Shown here: positions 48,815 to 60,800 of the stretch, piece after piece
Numbering within the stretch: the first letter of the stretch is position 1
Layout of the letters: every line of letters starts with the position of its first letter
NCBI GenBank assembly: GCA_025175895.1
Contig: CM046004.1
Coordinates: 124,001-188,000 of the forward strand
DNA length: 64,000 nt
From: Wurfbainia villosa
Lineage: Eukaryota > Streptophyta > Magnoliopsida > Zingiberales > Zingiberaceae
Reading direction: 5' to 3'
The notes under the pieces: generated by a model
The model's database searches: none
The model's input: only the letters and a program-made list of their open reading frames with translations
What the model was told of the DNA's origin: nothing
Made by a program: the position numbers and the translations under genes

Positions 48815-51800
48815 TTAGACCTGGAACAAAAAGTGTAGATCCGCTTCGGTTAATTTTGCCATGGCATCCGGATCGTGTCCAATAGTCCTAAGAAAAGATC
48901 AGAATTACCTACCATCTTGAGTAATACACACACACACACACTACGTATTACAAAGCAGCACTTGATCATTGTTCATAAAAGGATGCACTCACCCTTGAAA
49001 CATAAGTTCCTTCTTCTCTTGCAGATGCAGTATGCGTTCCTCGATTGTGTTCTCAATAACAAAGCGGACAATTCTAATAATGGAAGAGTGAAGCAGTGAG
49101 GAAAAAAACAAGAGGAAAACAATATCTGCGCACAATGAGATAGCAGTCTCTACAACAGACCTAATAGGCTTATACTGGCCAATCCTGTGGATTCGGTCTT
49201 GAGCTTGGCATTCGACGGCTGGATTCCACCAAGGGTCCATGAGGAAAACCTGCAAGAGCAGCAAAACTAAACCGTCTGTCATAGAATTAGAATAGTAATT
49301 GAGGAAAGAAAGTCAGCTTGTTGATTGGAATAGACAAACTTCGCATTGTCGATGCATTTGAAAAAATAATAAGAAAGAAATTCAAAAGTCTCCAAGAATT
49401 GGGCTTTGATATTTCATAATATTAGATTCAGCCATAACTTCCCGATGAAGAGTGATGAGAAAATAACAAACTTCCGAATGGGCTTGATCAACAAGCCTTT
49501 GATATGCATCAGAGAATTACACCTCAGAAATTCCTTGATTGTTAGACTAAATGTCTGCATCCAAATCAAGAATACACCAAAGAGAATATCTGCGTACATG
49601 TGAAGCCACTGTCAGGTTGAGGGCTACACCTCCAGCTTTCAAGCTCATCAAGAATATCTTGCAATCTGAATCATTAGTGAAACTTGTAATTGCTCTATTC
49701 CTCTCGACTAGACTCATGCTTCCAACCAATTGAACACACTTAACACCAGACTGCAAGTTTTGTGTAGTTTGATCAAGTCCACAAACAAAAACCTCAAACG
49801 AAAAACAAATTGGTCAGTTGGCACACCTTCTCAAGGGAGAAACGAATCAGGTCGAGAAATGATGTATACTGACTAAACACAATTCCTTTAGCAGAACCAT
49901 CCAATTCCATCATGTCCCTTATCTCTTCTTTCTGTTCCAACAAAAAAATCGTGAATAGACAAATATGGAGGGGAAAGGTAAACTCGCAATCAAGTACATT
50001 TTCATAAAGCTGCAACCAAATTTCTATAAATTCCCCAAAATTTTCTCCAAGCGATGAGAACAAGCATATATAATAGCTATTAAAGATCCATGGGATGTTT
50101 AACTGTTAATCTATTCCATAACAAAGCCACATTACTACTATACACCCCTGACGAACTAATAGAAAGACGAGGTTTCCGAAGGGAATCCTGACTAAGAGAT
50201 AAGTGCTAATTAAACCATAGCATTTTCTTAGATGGCCACCTAATTCAATGCTTACAGAATCCTCAAACAAAACATTAACTTTCTCATCAATCACTACAAG
50301 AAAACAAGTATATGATCTTCAGTAAACAAGTATATATCTACATAAAATCGCAAGGGTTAAAGGAAGTTATGCAAAAAAGAATCGGGACATGGTTAACCAA
50401 TTTGAAGGTTATACCCTTTTCTAGAGAAAACTCTAGTCAATGAATGTTGAAGTTGGGAAAAAAAACGATTTTTGTCTGAAAATTTTGTTGTGGGTTCCTG
50501 ATCTGGATATACTTCTCCATAATCCTGTTCCAATGGATCAAAACTGTGATAAAATCTGTGGACCGACTGAAGACAGTCTGTGTGGCGTTTGAGAAGGCTT
50601 ATCAACTCTGCATTTCTATACTTCTGGCTCAAAGCGGTTGAAGCTAGCCTCAATGTTACCAAGAGGAAATCTTCATTTTGTTTCAGTATCTTAATTCATA
50701 AATTGAGTATTGGCAACTATTTTGTGACACCACCAAAAATAAAACAAATAAAATATGTTTGTAACTGTAAGAACAAAAGATTACTAGTCCACCCCAATCC
50801 ATAGAAATCATCATAGCAGTAAAACCCTTAAAGTAAACATGAATTAGGAGAAAGATGATAGAAGGCAGAAACCTTTGCTTCAAAAATAATTTTGAATTAT
50901 ATAGAATAATCATAAATGAAGACTGGAAATGACTTCCCCAAGCCGTGTTGATTTTAATAAAAAAAAACAGACTTGTACAGTCATGAATGAAGAGACCCAC
51001 GATCACTTCAACAGCCTATATTACAACTCCAATGGATCACCCAGGCTCAATTGTGTAATGTACATGAAATCATACTGCTAAAATTTTGATTCATAAAAAT
51101 TTGAGATGAGCAAATGTAGAAATAAGTCAATCAGGGAAAAAAATTCATACCAATGCATCTATTTTTGTGCTTGTGCAGAACATTCCAATATCCTTAAGCC
51201 TGTTGAGTATTCCTGATTTATAGCCCTTGATAGCTGCTGCAGTAATTTGCATCCCCGGATTTTTAGTTGTTAGATCAACAGTAAGAGGCTTTGAACATAA
51301 TGGACACTTCACATTCTCCAAGGATGCTGAGTAATCCATCAAACAAACTTTACAAAAGACATGCTCACATGAAGTGACCTGGGCAGGAATGCATGAAGAA
51401 AATTAAGACATTGAACAAGGAACATAACTATCTTGCAGACTTATCCACTCATGTGTAATAGTTCAAAGACAGATTACCACCATATCCTCCGGAGGATCAT
51501 GACAAATGCCACAATTTTGTTTCATGATTTCATCCTTACTTGGGTTAGCTACTTCCGATGTCTTAGAATATACTACAAGATATGGATGGTCAACTGCCTG
51601 ATATCATCAGAGGAAAAACAAATCCAGCAAAGTTATGAAATGCAAGAAAAAAATATATATGAAAATACTATCAGTCACTCAAGAAACAGAAAACAAGACC
51701 AAATTAAATGCTAAACATTATGCATATCAAAATAAAATTGCAGCCATTGTGCAGCAGAGAAAGATGCTCCATGTGTCTAAGCCTTTTGCAATAATGCTAT

Positions 51801-54800
51801 CAATTCTTGACAAGCAAAAGTATTAATAACTTATAACACGCAGCAATGAATGCTACCATATAGGCAAATCTCACACCCAGTGACTGTACAAAACTGGCAT
51901 TTTTCACTTTCAAGTTGACAAATGCTTCTTTATAGCTACATCAAACAATCAAGTTACTGATTCAAAAAACTGGTGGGAAAAGCTTTTACAATTACAATGC
52001 CATTTGATAATGTATAAACATCAACTTAATTTTACAAATTAAGAGAAGTGAAGAAAGTACTTAGTTACAACATGGAAGAAAAATTTTCACCGTCAAGTTC
52101 AATGCACAAATCTATGCACCATACCTGTCGTAAGCGTGTAAGAAGATCAAATATATGGGCATAATTGTTCAGTAAAGTTCCAGCATCAGCATATCTGGTA
52201 AATAGCAGCCCTTCAGTAAATTAAAACCAGATATAACTATAAATGAAACTTAAGGCTACATAAAAGTTATAATCTTATTAAAAATTCAGTCGTTGTGGAT
52301 CCTTCTAATCTCAGGGCACTTCAGAATCAAACTTTTAAGAGAAAATTTAACCAGGCCTTTATGAAGAGAAATAGTTTCAGCAATTTCCTGAATCGCGAAC
52401 TGCATAGGTAGTTTTCCATAATACAAAAAATGAGTACGCAACTTTCATATTTACCAAAATACGTATCCGTTTCCAATTACCCCCTCTGCATCAATCGACA
52501 GCTACGTAACAATCAAGTTCACCAGTCAATTTAACAACAGCCAACTGCTCATAATTCATCAGTCAACTGCTGAACTTTCCATGTTCCCATTATGTGATAG
52601 GACCATTACATAACTCAAAATATCTCAAGATAATGTCAATTTCAATAATCCACAACTCTCTAAGCAATGAAATCCATGTTTAAGGGCATGATTGGACTTG
52701 ATAGCCATACAAGGTTTCGAATTTCAAAATTTTGATACAGGACTAGAGAAGTCCTAGGAATCCTTTGGTGATGTTGGTGAGTAAGATAGACCTAAACCCT
52801 AAAATGAGCTAGCACTAAATTATTTAAAGGTTGTAAAGATTTCAAAAAATCACCTCTCAATTTAAACTATGAAATCAAAATCTAAGGGCATGATTACACT
52901 TAGAAGGCTTTCAAAAGTGTAATGATCTTAGTTTGAAGTGATTCTGAAATTCCTAAGACCATCAACAAGTTTTGACGAAATTTCAATGATGGTTGAATTT
53001 TAAAATCTTGACATGATCTGAACAAAGAGAGTCCTAGGAACTCTTTGAAGGCAATTAGTAAATATGTTAAGCTTAAGTCATTTAATAAATTTGTATCAAA
53101 TTGTTTCAAGGATGTGAAAACTTAAAAAATCCACAACTCACAATTTATATTGTAGAATTCAAGTCTGAATGCATGATTACACTCAAGAAACTCTTAGGAA
53201 TATAATGATCTTAGTTTGAAGTGATTTTGAGATTAGGCCCTTTAATGAGATTGTATCACATTGTTTTAAGATGGTGAAGATTTCAATAACTCACATCTTT
53301 CAATCTAGGTTATGGAATCCAAATTTGAGGATATAGTTAACTTAGGAGGCTCCTCAGAGTATAATAATCTTGGTTTTAAATAATTCTAAAGTTTCTAAGG
53401 TCATCAGCAAATTTTGACCAAAACTCACTCATGGCCCCATGATCTTATAGGGTTTAGAATTTCAAAATGTTGACATGGTTTGAACTAGGGGAGAGTCCTA
53501 AAAACCTTTTGATAGCGTTAATGAAAAAGTATGACAAGCTTAGATCATTTAATAAGCTCGTGTCAAATTGCCTCAAGATTATGAAGATTTCAAAAACCCA
53601 TGGCTCTCAATTTAGGCTATGAAAAACACTCAAGAGGCTTCCAAAAGTCTAATAGTTTTGGTTTGTAGTGATTCTGAGGCCAAAACTAACTGATGGCCTT
53701 AGATGCATCAGAAACACTTTAAATCAAGTTCATTGCACTTCTTACGTCATCATGAATGCAATAATACCCTTAGACATGAATTTGAACTTAGATAGAGATG
53801 TAAATTTTTGAAATCGACACAACTTTAAGATATTTTAAGAGCTATGTAATGTTGCTTCTATACAATGGGAGCATAGAAAATTTAACAGTCAACTAATGAG
53901 TTATGGACAATCAACTGCTAATCTCAAATCGTGGGCAATCAACTGCTAATCTCAAATTGAGCACAATAAATTTAAGAATTGACTGGTGCACTCAACCATT
54001 ACATATTGACGATGCATCAAGAGTCAACTACTAGGGGGCATAATTGGAAATGAAAATGTATTTTGGTAAATATTAAAGTGGGATACACATTTTGAGCATT
54101 ACAAAAAATCTGACTATGCAATTCAATAAATTGCGAAATAGTTTAGTTTACTCTCCCAGCTTCTAGGAGCTAAACAATGCAATGCTTCAACATGATGACA
54201 TTTAAAGTTTAAAGACTTCAAAACTACATAATTCTTCACTCTACATTTAGCCGATTGCAAATAGCTGGGACTCACAACATTGTTGTCGTGTTATACAACA
54301 AAATAGTTTATCATTACCTATTTCAAAACATAATTTAATATGATTCAAGAAAACCAATAATATGCCTTTTTTGCCGTTCAATTTTACACTAAATAGATCT
54401 AAAAGAAACTGAAGCTCCACTATAAACAACAAAGAACACCAATGTTCAATGCGATTTTGGACTAAATACAATAAAACACAAAACATCTACCAAAACTTGA
54501 AGAAAAAAAAACAAAACATACAAATTTGTAGATATTACATTTTCTTTCTTCAATCTATCAGAGAATCATGTTATTCATATATTCATAACAAATTTTTAGC
54601 TAAATGACATTCAAGGTTTTCATGAACAAAAGGTGCAGTCTGCATGCACACCTCTCCTCAGAATGGTACCAAATTATAGCTTTACCCTTGGTTGAGGAAT
54701 CTACCGATGATACTAGTTTAGTTATTTGCTAGCAAAGGAAAAGGAACGTGCAACAATTGGTTTTATCACTGTTTACTGGGCTTGGACAATTAACAAAAAC

Positions 54801-57800
54801 GAGCACTTTCTAGATGGTTTTTACTGAATTATCCCCCAATTAAAAATACCAAATAGCACCTGTTCCTATTTTTCTCCCCATTTACCCTCAACTTAACAAA
54901 AGTGAAGTGAATTAATTGAAGTGTTTTCCATACAAATAGAGTTACATTAAGGATCAATTTTAAGTCCCAATCTTTTTTAGAGTAATAATGAATGAATTCA
55001 CTGGACAAATCAAAAATATGATACCATGGTGCATTTTATTTGCCGATAATATTGTTTTGATATATGAGACACATAAAGTAATGCTAAATTTGAATTTTGG
55101 CAGAAAATGTTGGGAGTTAAACATTTTAAATTTAATAAAATAAAGACAAAATATATAAAATTTAAGTTTAACAATGTTAGACATAATGCGCAATGGTAAA
55201 ATTATTATCATATGATCTGGAGGTTACAGGTTCGAGTCACAGAAATAGCTTTTTAAAAAGCAAGGTAAGACTATGCATAATAGATTCTTCCCTAGGACCC
55301 TATATTGGTGGGAGATTCGTGCACCAAACTATTCTTTAATGTTAAAAACAATGAGACAATTGTTAAAATAAAAGATGACGGGTTGCTTGTAATTGAGAGT
55401 TTTAAGGATTTGCAAAAGGATAGAAAGATTGAGAGACATATCTTACATAGAATACAAAGAAAATAATTGAAATGGAGGAGAGCATCAAATGTTCTTTATG
55501 ATCGTAAAATACCGTTAAAATTTAAAAGAAAATTTTACAAAATGACAATTAAACTTGCTATGTTATATGAGTTAAATGTTGAATTATGAATCGAGTACAT
55601 AAGTAAAAGATAAGTTGCAAGAATAAAAATGTTAAGGTGGATGAGCGAACATACGAAGACGGACGAGATAAGAAATGATAATATTAAAGAGAAAGTTGGA
55701 ATTGCACCTATTGAGAAAAAACTCGAAGAGACATTTAAGATCTTACAAGTACTCGACAATCAATAAATACTCCAATTAAACGATATGAAACTATGATAAA
55801 TATACACATCGAATGAAAAAGAGAGACCAAGAAGACTTGGTTAGCAATGATAAAAAATATAAAATTTATTTAAATATAGATGATGATATAGTAGGGGATA
55901 GAGTCTAATGACATAGAAAGATCCATATTGTCGACCCCATCTAGTGAGATAAAATTTGATCGTTATTGTCTTTACCCTCAACTTAGATTATAGACCATTT
56001 TTGTATAGGCACACTCTTATATGTGTATACCATTAGGATGCATGAGACCCTCCTAATGATCAAGTTAGTAATAAATAAAGGGAAAAAACAACCCTTTTTA
56101 CTGGAATCGTTAAAAGAGCACCCCTTTTTCATTTATTATCAAAACAACATCCCATCTTGTCTTTAGCCCATTTTTGTTTCCAAAAATTCCTTTTGTTCAA
56201 TGTTATTGTAGCAGCTATGAATATTTTTGTTTTCAAAAATACCCTTGTTCGATGTTGTTATAACAGTTATGGTTCATAATTGCTATAAAATGAACAATTC
56301 ATCCCGGGTCAATATTATATTGTAGCAGCTATGAATTGTTGTTACTATTGTAGCAGCTGTGAATTGTTGTTACTATTGTAGCAGCTAGGAATCGTTGCTG
56401 CTACAATATAGACACTAATCTCTCATCAACATTATCATAGCTACTACAGCATAGATAGTTCATCTCTGGTCAACATTATGTTCTATAACATAGACAGTTC
56501 ATCTCTGGTTGATACGAATCAACATTATATTGTGGCGATTATAAGATCATAACTGTTACAACAATGTCAAATAAGGATAATTAGGAAACAAAATGGAACA
56601 AAGGGAGGATGGGATGCTATTTTGATAATAAATAAAAAAGGAATACCCTTTTGATGATTCCAATAAAAAGGGACACCTTTTTGATTTCCATCCATAAATA
56701 AACTCAACTCTAATCGTGCTACCGGAGTCGGTGCCAATTGTGAACGGGCACTAAGCAAGCAACAACAAGGGGGGAAAGGGAAAATAAAGTGAGAATAGTG
56801 CTCATACATCTCGTCCATAAGTAACACACTCTTTGATCGTGCTGATTGATTTGCTATCGGTCAAATGGAAGAAACAGAGAACCATAAATATCACACCCTT
56901 TTCTTGGCACTATAGCATAATCCAAGGTTGAGTACCAATATGATGGAGCAAGATTCCCCATGCCCCCACTAGAATCATCAACCCTCAGTCCACTTTGAAA
57001 TCAGTCATATTCCTTCCGTTAAAATCAGAACCATACAGTGATGTAAATGAGAGGTGTCTCATCTTAGAAATTATTAATAAAATTCACTATTTGAGTATAC
57101 ATTATCTATGTATTTGATTGGATCTTAAACTTATATACTGAAGTCCACAATACAATACATAACATGAGAGAAATTGTAATTGGATCACAATTAGTGAGTA
57201 TACTGATGTCAACTTCCAAACATACAAGGATGATTCATATTCATCTTGAATGGAGGTGCAGTGAGTTGGAAAAGTTCCAAACAAGATACCGTTGTTGATT
57301 CTACTATAGAAGCAGAGTACATTGCAACTTCTGAAGCAGCAAAGGAGACGATTTGGATCAAAAAGCTCATTATTGAACTTGGAGTAGTTCCGAGTATTGC
57401 TGAACATTACCAGTTTATTGCGACAACAATGGTACCATTGCATAGGCGAAGGAACCACGATCGCATCAGCGATCAAAGCACGTACTATGTTATTACCATC
57501 TGATCAGAGAGATTATAGGTAGAAGAGACGTACAAATAGAGAAAGTTCTCACTGATAGGAATCTAGAAGATCCCTTAACAAAGTCTCTTCCTCAAAAAAA
57601 AGTTCGAGAGACATATAGAGGCATATGGTATTAGATACCAAGGTGATTGATTGTATGTCAAGTGGGAGTTTGATGAAGTGAAAGGTGTCCTAAGACAATC
57701 GCTTTAGAAATTATTAATAAAATTCACTATTTGAGTATACATTATCTATGTATTTGATTAGATTTTAAACTCATGTACTGAAGCCCACAATACAATGCAT

Positions 57801-60800
57801 AGCATGAGAGAAATTGTGATTGGATCACAATTAATTGTTCTCTTATCATGTGTAATCATGTAAGTATTGAAACTATCCCTAGTCGATGAATTGATAAGAT
57901 TTGATATCATCAATTCTATGAGACTAACACAAGTTATGCTTCTTAGTTTATCCAAGCATTCGATACTCACTGAATGGAAGCATAGAGATCCTAAAAGTGA
58001 ATATGTGGATGTTAATTATGGTAACTAGTTCATTGAAGTAACCTGCTATGAGACTTCATATGGTTCTATATGTTGTAAAAAAAAAAATGTGGAACCGCCA
58101 CATTAGCGGCCCCCCACCGCTGCCCCTACGCGTGGAGGGGGGTAAATCAGGTCCCAGGTGGCTAGCGCAGAAATGCGGAGTCATCGGTAGCCTGGTCGTC
58201 ACCTCCAGGAATCGACCCCTTACCCTTTCAAGCCTTAATACGATTGCGCTAGCCATCTGGGTTTGCCCTGGGGGCTTCTATATGCCGTTAAAGATCTCAT
58301 TGCAGCTCGAGCGCGAGCTTCCTTAGACTTAAGGTATTCAAGTCACCTTGATCATGGCGCCTTATACTTTGACTTCTTTGCAGTCATCTCCATAGGAGGT
58401 GTAACTCCGAGATAATTGGGTATAAGTCAAAGTGATCGAAGACGTTTGAATAACCCACAGAGAATTCACCACTCCTGATAAAGGAAATGTATACCCTAGG
58501 CCTCTTGTCAAGATTGTTATTCAGAAGTCTCTAGCCAGAGCAAACATGTTAAGAAGATGATCTTCTTGGAAACATGTAGAAGTAACTTGAATTCACATAA
58601 CAAGGAAACTAACTTGAGCTAGGTGTGACGTAGTCAGCCTAATGGAGACGAATACGTAGAACATGTCCTGAACCAAGTGGGTATAGGATGAGTGAAAGGA
58701 ACAAGACACGAACAACTGTAGCTATTAAAGGATTTAGAAACATTCTAGAGTCGATTTAGACTTTATGATCAATTGGGGGTCATGATGCACTGTTAGGTGT
58801 CACTCATGATCTATGCATAATTAAGGAGTTAATTATGAATGACCAACATAACTGGGAACATATTGGATCACACGCACTACGGGTGATCTCGAGATGTCTG
58901 AGAATGAGATTCTCAATGAGAGAGGATATATCTGGTTGGACCAGACCAAGAGGGTGTGAAACGAAGGTTATAGAACCTCCTATAGCCTTGTCGGACTTAG
59001 CACGGTCATATCACACCTAAACGAACTCAAACGGACCATACAGAGCCTCACACGACCGTACCTAACCAGGCACGGGTCATGTCTGGCTCTAGCCAAAAAC
59101 GACCAAAGCTTGGATTATGCCCAAAAGGACACACGGCTAGCCATCTGTCCTGGCACGATCATGCCTTTTGGCACGGTTGGTCGTGTAAGACACACGATCG
59201 TGTCGCGGCTCCGTCATTTTTGGAGATTTCTCTTATGGAAATTTCCTAGATTGTTCTTATCTTAATTATGGGATAATTATGGTAAGATAGGTTCCGTTTA
59301 AGCTTCCTAAGATGCCCTAATCAAGGTTGGCAAACACCAATCGGAGATAAAGACTTGCTGCTGAGTTATCTCAAGTGATCTCGACGTAGATACTGATAGA
59401 GGCAAGGCCCATTGGTCTTGCTTGTGATTTCGACGGATTCGAAAGAATCTCAAAGGTATAACTTCTCCTTCTCCTTTTGTGTGTTTATATGTGATTATGT
59501 CAAAACAAGTATTTTTGACCCCCAAGAAATGTCTAGGATATAATAAAAATTATTTTATTCATTTTATTCTGCTGCGCATTATTCCGGAATCTCCGGCATA
59601 TAACAACCCTATGGAGTACAATGACCGTATCAAAAATTGGAGCAGTTTTTATTATTAAGGGAAACATTGTACGAGAGGAATAATAAATTTATTCACTTCA
59701 TCATTTCCATCTAACATGAGGGTAGGAAGTCTATACTATTTCCCTTTCTTTTCTTTTCCTCTATGAATTTCTTACCCTCAATCATCCATCCAAGTTAACA
59801 AGAATTAAATATTATAATTTCTAATATATATTTTACTGTAATATTAGTCATTCACAACATAAGATATTGCCTCATTCGTTCATTTTCTAGGCGCGCCACA
59901 ATATAACGACGTCTGTCTAAACAAGTATGCATGAATATGCCTGTAGTTTTGCCATTTATAGGAAAATTTCATGTGTCCAAGAGACAGCACTGGTTCATCA
60001 ATAAATTATTTAATTGTTAGAGAATAGTGACAAAGAAATAATACAAGAGGCATCACAAAAATATTTCCCAAGGCGCAAAGTTAAACATGACTAAAATGCA
60101 GAAAATGGTAGGTGTAACCCACGCATCAAATTGTAGACGACTCTGGGTATATAGTGCTTCATAGAATTCCTGCTCTTTTGTATCTAGAGAATCCCGCCTC
60201 AAATAAACCTACAAAATAAAGAACTTTTATATCTAACATACGCGTACATTAACCAAATAATACACACTACTATGTCATATGCATAAACTCATGCATGGGA
60301 TGTATATTTAACATATTAATTCCAGTTCAAGAGGCTATGAATAATCATAATAATACATGTATTATATAAATACAACTCTTACAATTCTAGGTGGAAGAGC
60401 AAGATCCGAAGCTCTGCTTTCCTTGGTGCGCCTTAACACTATGCTTTTCAAAATTCTTTCTCTTAACAAGGCCATGGCCCTCTTGCCAGGTGAATGCGTT
60501 GCTTTAACATTGTGCCTTTGTTCTGATTGTATTGGATTTGCGATAAACTACAATGCAATAATAATGATAAGAGAAGTAGATCTGCTTTCTAAAAACTACA
60601 GATAGATCATTAATCATACCCTATTCCACCAGCAAAAGTGCCTTACTCTAGAATGAGGACAATCAATGCAATCTCTACTAGAACTGCAATACGAGTGAAT
60701 ACAATCATGATCAACAAGTTGAGTGCTAAGGCTGCTCGTTCATAAATTTTTCAGGAAACATTAACCAAAAGAATTGCATGAAAAGGGTATGAAAATTCAA

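Noticed and set aside
55180..55337. Possible tRNA gene, because of A and B boxes
   Set aside because: The sequence lacks a cloverleaf and continues with Au SINE body sequence; flanking duplications show a retroposon.
58048..58326. Plus-strand open frame of 92 codons in the Copia LTR
   Set aside because: It is produced by the GC-rich inserted SINE read in the wrong direction.
60357..60605. Plus-strand open frame of 82 codons
   Set aside because: It is antisense to the SNF2 exon 60,383-60,547, which joins in frame with its neighbours.
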